Assembly: GCA_900542295.1 (NCBI GenBank)
Contig: UQNJ01000012.1
Location: 8,233-72,232, forward strand
Length of the DNA: 64,000 bases
Direction: 5' to 3'
Origin: an uncultured Eubacteriales bacterium
Lineage (GTDB): Bacteria; Bacillota; Clostridia; Peptostreptococcales; Anaerovoracaceae
Under the pieces are notes generated by a model, which was given only the letters and a program-made list of their open reading frames with translations, ran no database searches and had not been told where the DNA came from. Below, one piece after another: positions 26,263-35,088 of this stretch. Within the stretch, counting starts at the first letter, position 1, and the number at the start of each line of letters is the position of its first letter. The translations under genes and the position numbers were made by a program.

Positions 26263-28062
26263 ATGGAAAACATAGATAGAAATCAAACAATAACAAAAAT
26301 AAGCCAGGTCACCCCGGAGGTGACCTTGTTTTTACGAAAATTAGGATTTTCAAATTATTACATAATTAAAATTTTTGCACTTGTAGGAGATGCGGCAGTA
26401 GCATTGACAGAAGATAATCCTTACTGGCTGCTTGACGAATTTCCGGCTATGAAATTTGAAAAGGCAGACAGAGCGGCTGAGGCCATGGGCATGGAAACAG
26501 ACAACATGTACAGGATAGAAGCTGCAATAAGGCATGGATTGTCTCTGCATGTGAATAACGGCAATACCTTTGTTCCTGCCCGTGAATTTTATGAACAGAT
26601 AGCAGGTTTTTTAGATTTGAGCAGTGAAATTATTGAGGACGTTGCCGAAGATATGGCTCTTGCAGGGGACTTACAGCTAACGATTATCAATGGAACAGAA
26701 GTACTGTATTTTTACGGATATTACAGAACGGAGTGTCAGATTGTAAGCAAAATGAGGGAAATGGCTGAAACTGAACTGACACCGGTTGCAGGAAATACGG
26801 AGGCTGCCATTAAAAAAGCGGAAAGCATGACGGCAACAGTTCTTTCCGAGCAGCAGCAGGAAGCTGTAAAAAATTCTCTTAAATATAGTGTTTCCATAAT
26901 AACAGGCGGTCCGGGAACGGGAAAGACCACCATTATTGAGATACTGGTAAAAATTATGGAAGAAAGTGGTTTGAGCGTTGCAGTTGCAGCGCCTACAGGT
27001 CGTGCCGCAAAGAGAATAACCGAAGCCGGAGGTAAAGAAGCTGTTACAGTGCACAGACTTCTCGAATATTACTATGACGATGAAACCGAAACGATGGCTT
27101 TTGGGAGAAACGCATCCAATCCTCTGGATTATGACGTAGTGATAATTGACGAAAGCTCTATGATAGACCTTATGCTTATGGGGGCATTGTGCCGTGCCCT
27201 TAAAGAAAACAGCAGGCTGATAATGACAGGAGATAAAGACCAGCTGCCGTCTGTAGGAGCCGGAAATGTTCTTGGGGATTTGATAGACAGCGGATATATA
27301 CATACATCAAGACTTACGGAAGTATTCAGACAAAAGGCTGAAAGCAACATAGTTATAAATGCTCACAGGATAAACAACGGACAGTATCCCGAGTACGGCA
27401 GGGATTTTGTTCTGGTCAAGGCAGACAAACAAAAGGACATATTGGAAAAGACTGTAAAAATAGCTTCATCTTTGCCGGTATGGCAGGTACAGGTGATAAC
27501 TCCCACAAAAAAGGGAATATTGGGAAGTGCAAACCTTAATGAAAACTTGCAGAAGGTATTTAATCCGCCTGAAAAGGCCAAAACGGAGATGGTTTTCGGA
27601 AATAAGACATTCCGTGTCGGAGACAGGGTAATGCAGATTAAAAATAATTACAGGCTGGAATATAACAAAAAAAACGGCAAGTCCGGCAAAGGAATTTTTA
27701 ACGGGGAAATGGGAGTGATATCAGCTGTTCATCCGGATGAAGGGAAGCTGACAGTTGAATATGATGACGAAAGATGGGTACAGTACCCTTATATACAGCT
27801 TGACGAAATAGAGCTGGCCTATGCGATAACGGTACACAAGAGCCAGGGGAGTGAATTTCCGAATGTTATAATACCTATGAGCTGGTTTCCTCCTGCTCTT
27901 GCTACTAAAAATCTCATATATACAGCTGTAACAAGGGGTAAAGAACGAGTTGTGATAGTTGGCAGCGGAGATTATCTTAATGCAATGATTGAAAATGTAC
28001 AGAGCGGAAAACGAAATTCCGGGCTTAAGGAGCGGCTTATAAAAGTTTATGAAGGGATTTGA
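26263..28062 (+). CDS. recD2: RecD2-like ATP-dependent DNA helicase
   Basis: A 599-residue SF1B helicase. The N-terminal helical region is followed by Walker A ITGGPGTGKTTIIE (about 211-224), the DESSMIDL Walker B motif, GDKDQLPSVGAGNVLGDL (motif III), and the C-terminal VTRGKERVVIVGS (motif VI). RecD2 proteins are usually about 740 residues; here the OB-type N-terminal part looks missing. It unwinds DNA 5'-3' in repair. The gene starts 10 bases after the CCA-like gene with only a weak site (GGAAG). Confidence 0.9.
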   Translation: MENIDRNQTITKISQVTPEVTLFLRKLGFSNYYIIKIFALVGDAAVALTEDNPYWLLDEFPAMKFEKADRAAEAMGMETDNMYRIEAAIRHGLSLHVNNGNTFVPAREFYEQIAGFLDLSSEIIEDVAEDMALAGDLQLTIINGTEVLYFYGYYRTECQIVSKMREMAETELTPVAGNTEAAIKKAESMTATVLSEQQQEAVKNSLKYSVSIITGGPGTGKTTIIEILVKIMEESGLSVAVAAPTGRAAKRITEAGGKEAVTVHRLLEYYYDDETETMAFGRNASNPLDYDVVIIDESSMIDLMLMGALCRALKENSRLIMTGDKDQLPSVGAGNVLGDLIDSGYIHTSRLTEVFRQKAESNIVINAHRINNGQYPEYGRDFVLVKADKQKDILEKTVKIASSLPVWQVQVITPTKKGILGSANLNENLQKVFNPPEKAKTEMVFGNKTFRVGDRVMQIKNNYRLEYNKKNGKSGKGIFNGEMGVISAVHPDEGKLTVEYDDERWVQYPYIQLDEIELAYAITVHKSQGSEFPNVIIPMSWFPPALATKNLIYTAVTRGKERVVIVGSGDYLNAMIENVQSGKRNSGLKERLIKVYEGI

Positions 28063-28063
28063 G

Positions 28064-28792
28064 ATGAAGATTTTGGATATAGTTAAAGACCTTGTGTTTC
28101 CACAGGGTCTTTATTGTAATTGCTGCGGCAAATATACAGATGGTAAGCGCAGTTATGGTCTTTGTGACCACTGTATAAGACATATGACTTTTGAGACTGA
28201 AAGAATCTGCTTCCCCGACGATTGTCACGTAAGAGAGGGAATGGCGGCAATAAAATACGGTCTTTATGAAAAAAGGCTGATATTTTCTTTGAAATATAAC
28301 GGAAAAACATACATAGCACCAGTATTGGCACAGATAATGTACGATGCTATGCTTAGTGAACTTGCCGACAAAAGAAGCTGCAGGCTTCTTAAAGCGGATT
28401 TAATAGTACCTGTTCCTATAAGCAGAGAAAGGCTGAAAGAAAGAGGGTTTAATCAGATGGAAAGAGTAGGACAGCATTTAGCACGGCTGTCAGGCATACC
28501 AATGGAAGACAGGATTCCTAAAAGAATAAGGGAGACAAAGGCACAAAGAGCATTATCTCCTATGGAGCGAAAGAATAACATGAAGAATGCTTTTTCGATT
28601 GATTCTACAAAAGCCATGTGCTTGCAAGGGAAAAAGATATTGCTGATAGACGATATATATACTACCGGGGCAACTGCGTCAGAATGTTGCAGAGTAATGG
28701 CAGAGGCAGGAGCAGAAGAAATATATTTCTTGGCTGTTATGAGTGCAAACAAGAAAGAGAAGGTTAATATGCTAAAAAATAGTGTTATATGA
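28064..28792 (+). CDS. comF: ComF-family phosphoribosyltransferase-fold protein
   Basis: A protein of 242 residues with an N-terminal zinc-ribbon (CNCCGKYTDGKRSYGLCDHC) and a C-terminal phosphoribosyltransferase domain (LLIDDIYTTGATASEC). ComF takes part in natural transformation and DNA uptake, and also occurs in non-competent Firmicutes. The ATG at 28064 is two bases after the recD2 stop, with AAGGGA seven bases before it; an alternative ATG at 28049 lies inside recD2. It ends the yhaM-cca-recD2-comF run. Confidence 0.9.
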   Translation: MKILDIVKDLVFPQGLYCNCCGKYTDGKRSYGLCDHCIRHMTFETERICFPDDCHVREGMAAIKYGLYEKRLIFSLKYNGKTYIAPVLAQIMYDAMLSELADKRSCRLLKADLIVPVPISRERLKERGFNQMERVGQHLARLSGIPMEDRIPKRIRETKAQRALSPMERKNNMKNAFSIDSTKAMCLQGKKILLIDDIYTTGATASECCRVMAEAGAEEIYFLAVMSANKKEKVNMLKNSVI

Positions 28793-28805
28793 GAAAAAAT
28801 ATTTC

Positions 28806-28833
28806 TTGCAATATTTTGTTCAGATGTTAAAAT
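28806..28833 (+). promoter_or_regulatory. promoter for raiA-type RNA
   Basis: TTGCAA (28806-28811) and TAAAAT (28828-28833) with 16-bp spacing. Transcription would begin near 28840, exactly at the first paired base of the RNA described next. Confidence 0.55.
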
Positions 28834-28839
28834 AAAATG

Positions 28840-29005
28840 TGTTGTTCAGGTCTGTGGTTGAAAATCCATGCCAGGTGCGGGCAAAAGGATCCACGTAAGC
28901 CGCCGGCAAAGATGAGGCGGTGATCATGGCGTACCTTAGAAGTAAGTCCTCCGCAAAGCGGATCAAGGCAAGTGTGGGGTCAAAGACCAGGTCAGCTGAA
29001 CAACA
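28840..29005 (+). ncRNA. raiA-motif structured RNA upstream of hpf
   Basis: A non-coding stretch of about 166 bases directly upstream of hpf/raiA. Its ends form a perfect 10-bp stem (TGTTGTTCAG at 28840-28849 with CTGAACAACA at 28996-29005) closing a GC-rich interior that is unlike the flanking A/T-rich sequence. Position and features match the raiA motif, a conserved ornate RNA found upstream of raiA genes in Clostridia and other bacteria. Its role is not settled in the literature I know. I assign it by context and by overall appearance; a covariance-model search would confirm it. Confidence 0.75.
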
Positions 29006-29117
29006 TTTTTACCTTTAACAAAAAGTCATCAAGTATACATCAAGTATACATACAAAACACTTTTATTTTTTATTGTATTTGTGATATAATAAAAGAAAAG
29101 TACAGGAGGTGATCATA

Positions 29118-29645
29118 ATGAAGATCATCGTAACAGGCAAGAACATCAGTGTAAATGACAAAATCCAGGCAGCAATCGACAAGAAGTTTGAAAAATTGGG
29201 CAAGTATTTTGCGGATGATATCAAAGCCAATATAGTGATGCATCCTGAGAAGGCAAAAGTAAAGCTTGAGGCTACAATAGTAACTAAAGGTGCTATTTTC
29301 AGGGCAGAAGATGTTTCACAAGATATTTTTGACTGTATAGACATAGTGGCAGATAAACTGCAGAGCCAGATGTCCAAGTATAAGGGCAAAATGGTTAAGA
29401 AAAACAAATCCAACGAATCCGTTAGATTTGAGATGATACCGGAATTTGAAGAACCCCATGATGAGGGTAAGGTTGTGAAAACCAAAAGGTTCAGAATTAC
29501 ACCTATGACTGTAGATGAAGCAATTTTGCAGATGGAGCTTCTCCAACACAACTTTTTCGTCTTTCTGAACATAGAGACGGACAATGTCAGCGTTGTTTAC
29601 AGAAGACAGGATAAAGATTACGGAGTTCTGAATACAACATATTAA
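29118..29645 (+). CDS. hpf: ribosome hibernation promoting factor, long form
   Basis: A protein of 175 residues. The N-terminal S30AE/HPF domain (MKIIVTGKNISVNDKIQAA) and the C-terminal dimerisation domain (VVKTKRFRITPMTVDEAI to the end) mark the long HPF form that joins two 70S ribosomes into 100S dimers in stationary phase. The start at 29118 has an exceptionally good site, AGGAGGTGATC, matching the 16S 3' end. It lies about 112 bases downstream of the raiA-type RNA. A strong terminator follows. Confidence 0.95.
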   Translation: MKIIVTGKNISVNDKIQAAIDKKFEKLGKYFADDIKANIVMHPEKAKVKLEATIVTKGAIFRAEDVSQDIFDCIDIVADKLQSQMSKYKGKMVKKNKSNESVRFEMIPEFEEPHDEGKVVKTKRFRITPMTVDEAILQMELLQHNFFVFLNIETDNVSVVYRRQDKDYGVLNTTY

Positions 29646-29652
29646 AAGACAT

Positions 29653-29682
29653 GCCTCGGACCTTAAGGTCCGAGGCTTTTTT
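29653..29682 (+). terminator. terminator after hpf
   Basis: A perfect 10-bp GC-rich stem (GCCTCGGACC with GGTCCGAGGC) with a TTAA loop and six T. Confidence 0.95.
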
Positions 29683-29826
29683 CATGAAAAATTATCTGAA
29701 CACTGCTCTGAGATTAACGGCAGTTACTGCCGATTTTTGATATGGCCTGTTACATTCTCTACTTGAAACCAACACATTTTCAAAGTATAATATTAGTTAA
29801 GCCTAAATAAAGGATAATATTGAACT

Positions 29827-30672
29827 ATGGAAAATTTTTTAAACAATATAATGTCAAGCATCGGAATAACAGATGTGCTTGATATATTGATCGTTGCATT
29901 TATAGCATATAAAGTGCTGGGATTTATCAGAGAGACAAGAGCTGAACAACTGGCAAAGGGACTGCTTGTATTAGTAGTTGCAACTGTATTGTCGGATGTT
30001 TTTCAGCTTTATACTTTACATTGGCTTCTTTCGGGATTTATGACAGTAGGTCTGATAGCTATAGTGGTAATATTTCAGCCGGAACTCAGAAGAGCTCTCG
30101 AACATCTGGGCCGCAGCAGGCTTAGCAATATAATGAGCGACATCGACAAGGAAGAGGCAAAACGCATGGTATCGGAAATAGTCAGAGCTATTGATACCAT
30201 GTCTACATCCAAAACGGGAGCCCTCATGGTTATAGAGAGAGAGATAACGCTTAATGATATAGTAGAGACGGGAACTGTCATAGATGCATCAATCTCGGCA
30301 GAGATGATTGGAAATATATTCTATGAAGGAGCACCGCTGCATGACGGAGCATTGATAATCAGAGCAGACAGACTTTATGCTGCGGGATGCGTACTGCCAT
30401 TGACTCAAAACAAGAACCTTAACAAAGAACTTGGTACAAGGCATAGAGCGGGAATAGGAATAACGGAAAATTCAGATGCACTCGTAATTATTGTATCTGA
30501 AGAAACAGGTGTAGTTTCTGTCGCTCAGAACGGACAGCTTACGAGATTCATAGAAACAAAAAAAATAGAAAAGATGCTCTTAAGTATGTATTTGCAGGAG
30601 GATAAAAAAGGATTTTGGTCTGATAAGATAGGTAAAGTGTTTAACAGGGGTGACAAAGATGCTGAAAAGTAA
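29827..30672 (+). CDS. cdaA: membrane diadenylate cyclase CdaA
   Basis: CdaA makes cyclic di-AMP from two ATP. Three N-terminal membrane segments (about 15-80) precede the DAC domain with DGA at 173-175 and RHR at 205-207 in GTRHRAGIG. It heads the conserved operon cdaA-cdaR-glmM followed by glmS, linking c-di-AMP with cell-wall precursor supply. The 281-residue length is normal. Confidence 0.96.
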   Translation: MENFLNNIMSSIGITDVLDILIVAFIAYKVLGFIRETRAEQLAKGLLVLVVATVLSDVFQLYTLHWLLSGFMTVGLIAIVVIFQPELRRALEHLGRSRLSNIMSDIDKEEAKRMVSEIVRAIDTMSTSKTGALMVIEREITLNDIVETGTVIDASISAEMIGNIFYEGAPLHDGALIIRADRLYAAGCVLPLTQNKNLNKELGTRHRAGIGITENSDALVIIVSEETGVVSVAQNGQLTRFIETKKIEKMLLSMYLQEDKKGFWSDKIGKVFNRGDKDAEK

Positions 30673-31849
30673 GAAGTTTAATATCGTTTTGGCTCTTATA
30701 ATCGCCATAGCTCTATGGGCTTATGTATTGGGAGAAGTAAACCCCGAATCATCTGTGACCATAAAAAACGTACCTATAAATTTCACTAATCAGGACAGCC
30801 TTGAAGATACAGGGCTGACACTGTTAAAGAGCAGTGATACTACAATAAATATAAACATTTCAGGAAAAAGGACTGTAATAACAAAAGCAGATGCAGATGA
30901 TTTTTCGGTCACAGCAGATATAGAAGGCCTAAAAAAAGGAGAAAATACCGTTAGACTGAATATATCAGGGCCGGATGATGTCAAAATCGAGCATGTAAAC
31001 ATAGAAAAAGTCAAGGTTGAAATAGACGAACTGGCCACTTCTGAAAAGGACGTAAAAGTTGTAATCAACGGACAGCCCGGAGACGACAAGGAAGCAGATA
31101 TAATAGAACAGAGTCTCGATACTGTTAAAGTAACCGGTGCAAAGACTCTTGTGGATAAAGTTGACAAGGTTAATGCTGTAGTGGAACTCAAAAATATAGG
31201 TTCTGAGATGTCATCCTTTGATACAGAACTTACTCCGGTGGACAAAGGCGGACTTCAAGTGCTCAATGTAAGACTTGGCAATTCAAAGGTTAAGATAACA
31301 GCGGTAATGTTGAACAAGAAAACGGTAAATCTCAATGTACCTGTTACCGGCGAAAATTCCGGAGATGTTGAGCGAATCGTTTCTGTACCAAAGACGGTTA
31401 TGATAAAGGGAACCGAGGATGCACTTAAGGATATAACGGAGATAACCTGCAAAACCTTAGATGTTTCGGGTGTTTATTCAAATACCAGCATAGAGCTTAT
31501 TCCGCAGCTGCCTGATGGAGTCAAACTCAGTGACGATTCCGACGGAATTTCTGCAAAGGTTACAGTAAAGGATTTGAGCAAGAAAACTTTTGAATTCGGA
31601 CAGAATGATATAAACCTTTTAAATAAATCAGAAGGTCTCACATATACTGTAAATACAGCAAAGCTCAGTGTAGAGGCAATAGGCAGAGAGAATGTTATAA
31701 ATGAACTTTCTGCTGCAGATTTCACCGTTTCCGCAGATGTATCAGGTCTCGGAAAGGGTACGCATACCGTAACTGTTGTCGTAACATGCGGAAAAGATAT
31801 ACTTTCAGCAGAGCTTTCTGTGGAAAGAGTGGAAATAACCATCGAATAA
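30659..31849 (+). CDS. cdaR: CdaR / YbbR-domain regulator of CdaA
   Basis: A protein of about 396 residues with one N-terminal membrane segment and four YbbR-type repeats facing outward (repeated pattern such as VPINF, VNVPVTG, VSADVSGLGKGTHTVTV). CdaR binds CdaA and modulates c-di-AMP production. The start is set at the ATG at 30659, after AGGGGTGA, overlapping cdaA by 14 bases; a GTG at 30650 is possible. Composition is rich in Thr, Val, Asp and Lys. Confidence 0.93.
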   Translation: MLKSKKFNIVLALIIAIALWAYVLGEVNPESSVTIKNVPINFTNQDSLEDTGLTLLKSSDTTININISGKRTVITKADADDFSVTADIEGLKKGENTVRLNISGPDDVKIEHVNIEKVKVEIDELATSEKDVKVVINGQPGDDKEADIIEQSLDTVKVTGAKTLVDKVDKVNAVVELKNIGSEMSSFDTELTPVDKGGLQVLNVRLGNSKVKITAVMLNKKTVNLNVPVTGENSGDVERIVSVPKTVMIKGTEDALKDITEITCKTLDVSGVYSNTSIELIPQLPDGVKLSDDSDGISAKVTVKDLSKKTFEFGQNDINLLNKSEGLTYTVNTAKLSVEAIGRENVINELSAADFTVSADVSGLGKGTHTVTVVVTCGKDILSAELSVERVEITIE

Positions 31850-31864
31850 AAGTGAGGGAAGAAA

Positions 31865-33214
31865 ATGGGAAGATTATTTGGAACAGACGGTGTCAGAGGG
31901 GTGGCCAATAAGGAGTTGACTCCTGAATTGGCATTTAATCTGGGAAAAGCAGGTACTTATGTGCTGAAAGCAAAAAATAAAAGGCCTGTGGTAGTTATAG
32001 GCAAAGACACCAGAATATCGGGAGACATGCTGGAAAATGCCTTAGTTGCCGGTATTCTTGCAGTGGGAGGCAATGTTATTAAATTAGGTGTAATACCTAC
32101 TCCTGCAGTTGCATATCTTGCAAGATATTATAATGCAGATGCAGGTATAGTAATAAGTGCTTCACATAATACTTTTGAATATAACGGCATAAAATTCTTT
32201 AATGGAGACGGTTACAAACTAGACGATTTACTTGAAGAACAAATAGAAGATTTGATAATAAGCAGTATAGATGTAAACAGCCATATCACAGGCGAGAAGG
32301 TTGGAAGATGTCTTGAAGGTTCAGAAGACGCAGCGGAGCTATATGCTGAGCATTTGCTTGAAACTGTTGATTTCAGACTTGACGGAATAAAAGTAGTTCT
32401 TGATTGTGCAAACGGTGCTGCATATGAAATAGCACCAAGAGTGTATAAGGCACTTGGCGCCGATGTTTCTGTTATAGGTAATAACCCTGACGGAATCAAT
32501 ATAAATGACGGATGCGGCTCCACTCATCCCGAAAAACTTGCAGAAATGGTAAAATTAACGGGTGCTGATATAGGACTTGCCTTTGACGGAGATGCAGATC
32601 GGCTTATAGTAGTAGATGAAAAGGGAAATGTGATAGATGGAGACAGAGTTATTGCTATTTGTGCCAAAATGCTCAAAAAAGAAGGAAGACTGGCAGAAAA
32701 CAAGGTAACAGCAACAGTTATGAGTAATATCGGGTTTCATAAGGCTATGGAAGCTTCCGGCATAGATGTGGATGTCACAGGTGTAGGAGACAGGTATGTT
32801 CTCGAGAAAATGCTGGAAACCGGCTGCGTAATAGGAGGAGAACAGTCAGGACATATAATTTTTAAGGAGTATACAACTACAGGAGACGGAGTTCTCTCAT
32901 CACTTCAATTTATGAAGGCATTAAAGTCCGGTGGGAAAAAACCTTCACAGCTTGCAGAAGAAATAGAAATTTTCCCTCAGGTTTTGGTTAATGCGAAGAT
33001 AAATAATGATTATAAAAAGACTTATATGAACGATGAGGATGTTTCCAACGCCATAAAAGAAGTTGAGAGTGTGTTGGCTGACAACGGCCGAGTGCTAATA
33101 AGGCCTTCCGGAACGGAGCCTTTGGTAAGGGTTATGCTTGAGGGAAGTGACCAGGAGCAGCTTCACCAATTAGCTCGCAAACTGGCAGACTTGATCGAAG
33201 AAAAATTTAGGTAG
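31865..33214 (+). CDS. glmM: phosphoglucosamine mutase
   Basis: GlmM converts glucosamine-6-P to glucosamine-1-P for UDP-GlcNAc. The phosphoserine loop ISASHNT has its active Ser at 100, the magnesium loop is DGDADR, and the phosphate-binding loop RPSGTEPLVRVM lies near the C-terminus. The length of 449 residues is standard. It follows cdaR by 15 bases in the classic operon and is followed by glmS. Confidence 0.97.
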   Translation: MGRLFGTDGVRGVANKELTPELAFNLGKAGTYVLKAKNKRPVVVIGKDTRISGDMLENALVAGILAVGGNVIKLGVIPTPAVAYLARYYNADAGIVISASHNTFEYNGIKFFNGDGYKLDDLLEEQIEDLIISSIDVNSHITGEKVGRCLEGSEDAAELYAEHLLETVDFRLDGIKVVLDCANGAAYEIAPRVYKALGADVSVIGNNPDGININDGCGSTHPEKLAEMVKLTGADIGLAFDGDADRLIVVDEKGNVIDGDRVIAICAKMLKKEGRLAENKVTATVMSNIGFHKAMEASGIDVDVTGVGDRYVLEKMLETGCVIGGEQSGHIIFKEYTTTGDGVLSSLQFMKALKSGGKKPSQLAEEIEIFPQVLVNAKINNDYKKTYMNDEDVSNAIKEVESVLADNGRVLIRPSGTEPLVRVMLEGSDQEQLHQLARKLADLIEEKFR

Positions 33215-33223
33215 GTGAGAAAA

Positions 33224-35059
33224 ATGTGTGGTATTGTAGGATATATAGGAAACGGAAATGCAAAAGATGTCATTATAGATGGTCTTAAAAAACTAGAATA
33301 CAGAGGTTATGATTCGGCCGGAATAGCTGTCGTAAGAGACGGTAAGCTAGAGGTTAAAAAGCATGTCGGAGGCATTGCAAACCTTGAAAATCTTATAGGA
33401 AATGACCCTATGACAAGCTCCGTGGGAATCGGCCATACGAGATGGGCGACTCATGGTGCACCGTCAGATGTCAATGCCCATCCTCATTCCAGCGAGGACG
33501 GCAAAATTGCACTTATTCATAATGGAATAATTGAAAATTATCAGGAACTCAAAAAAGATCTTATAGATAAGTACGACGTTCACTTCAAGTCAGAGACCGA
33601 CTCGGAAGTAGTTGCGCAGCTTATAGGAATCCTTTACAAAGAAAAAAAAGATCTCCTTGAGGCTGTTTTTGAAGCAGAATCAATGATGAGAGGGGCATAT
33701 GCTATTGTAGTAGTTGCAGAGGATGAACCTGACAAAATCGTTGCCGTTCGTAAGGATGCACCTTTGGTAATAGGTCTTGGAAAGGGAAGTAATTTTATTG
33801 CTTCTGATATTCCGGCACTTTTGAAGTATGTAAAAGAAGTATGCTTTATTGAAAATAACGAAACTGTTTTGGTTACTGCTGATAAGGTGACTATTTTCAA
33901 TGATGAGAGACAGGAAATCCACAGAGATGTATTCCATGTTACATGGGATGTGGACGCCGCAGAAAAAGAAGGATATGAGCATTTCATGCTAAAGGAAATA
34001 TACGAGCAGCCAAAAGGACTTGCAGAAACTTTAAACCGTCGTCTTGATGATAAGGGGAAGATAAATCTCGAGGGTATTTCTCTGACGAAAGAGGATATTG
34101 AAAGCTTCAGCAAGATATATATAGTTGCATGCGGAACGGCCTATCATGCAGGTCTTGTAGGCAAATATATAATAGAAAAGCTTGTAAAAGTTCCTGTTGA
34201 GGTGGATGTAGCTTCAGAATTTCGTTACAGGGACCCTTTGATTGATGAAAACACTCTTTTTATAGCAATCAGTCAGTCGGGAGAGACTCTCGACACGCTG
34301 GCAGCTTTGAGAGAGGCAAAAAAGAAAGGCGCAAGAGTTCTGAGCGTTGTCAATGTTGTGGGAAGTTCCGTAGCTCGTGAGTCTGACGATGTATTTTATA
34401 CATGGGCAGGGCCGGAGATTGCAGTAGCTTCTACGAAAGCTTATACTACTCAGCTGATGTGCATGTATATGATTGCTCTTTATATGGCTCTTGAGAAAGG
34501 AACAGTTACGCGAGAATTTTACGATAAGTTTGTAGAAGACTTGCAGAGTATGCCGGCAAAACTGGAGGAATTTTTCAAAAAAGCTCCTGAAATTGAAGAA
34601 ATGGCCAGAACTTTATATAACAGAGAGCAGGTGTTCTTTATAGGAAGGGGTCTTGATTCGGCGGTTTCTTATGAAGGTTCCCTGAAGCTTAAGGAAATAT
34701 CATATATAAATTCTTTTGCCATAGCCGCAGGTGAGCTTAAACACGGCACCATAGCTCTTATGGAGCCGGGAACGCTTGTAATTGCGCTGGCCTGCCAGGA
34801 TTTTCTGTATGAAAAGGTTGTTTCGAATATTCAGGAAATAAAGGCAAGAGGTGCATATGTGGTCGGGATTGCAAAAGAAGGAAACATTTCCATATCTGAG
34901 CAAAGTGATGAAACCATATATATTCCTGAGTGCAGAGATGAGATAGCGCCGCTGATAAGTGTGGTTCCTCTTCAGATGTTTGCATATTATGTGGCGAGAG
35001 AACGCGGCTGCAATATAGATAAGCCTAAGAATCTTGCAAAATCCGTTACAGTAGAATAA
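33224..35059 (+). CDS. glmS: glutamine--fructose-6-phosphate aminotransferase
   Basis: GlmS makes glucosamine-6-P from fructose-6-P and glutamine. The mature enzyme starts with Cys after Met (MCGIVGYIG); hence the start at ATG 33224 with GTAGGTGAG upstream, rather than the frame start at 33215. An N-terminal glutaminase domain is followed by two SIS domains (SQSGETLDT, AVASTKAYTTQ). It ends with the canonical KNLAKSVTVE. I saw no glmS ribozyme before it: only nine bases separate it from glmM. Confidence 0.97.
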   Translation: MCGIVGYIGNGNAKDVIIDGLKKLEYRGYDSAGIAVVRDGKLEVKKHVGGIANLENLIGNDPMTSSVGIGHTRWATHGAPSDVNAHPHSSEDGKIALIHNGIIENYQELKKDLIDKYDVHFKSETDSEVVAQLIGILYKEKKDLLEAVFEAESMMRGAYAIVVVAEDEPDKIVAVRKDAPLVIGLGKGSNFIASDIPALLKYVKEVCFIENNETVLVTADKVTIFNDERQEIHRDVFHVTWDVDAAEKEGYEHFMLKEIYEQPKGLAETLNRRLDDKGKINLEGISLTKEDIESFSKIYIVACGTAYHAGLVGKYIIEKLVKVPVEVDVASEFRYRDPLIDENTLFIAISQSGETLDTLAALREAKKKGARVLSVVNVVGSSVARESDDVFYTWAGPEIAVASTKAYTTQLMCMYMIALYMALEKGTVTREFYDKFVEDLQSMPAKLEEFFKKAPEIEEMARTLYNREQVFFIGRGLDSAVSYEGSLKLKEISYINSFAIAAGELKHGTIALMEPGTLVIALACQDFLYEKVVSNIQEIKARGAYVVGIAKEGNISISEQSDETIYIPECRDEIAPLISVVPLQMFAYYVARERGCNIDKPKNLAKSVTVE

Positions 35060-35088
35060 AAAACTTTTAATAGCTTTCGGGAGATGAA

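Noticed and set aside
26307..26325. GGTCACC/GGTGACC inverted repeat
   Set aside because: Lies within the first codons of recD2; too short and without T-run to be a terminator.
28840..29005. 6S RNA or SRP RNA
   Set aside because: No SRP GGAA tetraloop region and no clear 6S central bubble; location before hpf fits the raiA motif better.
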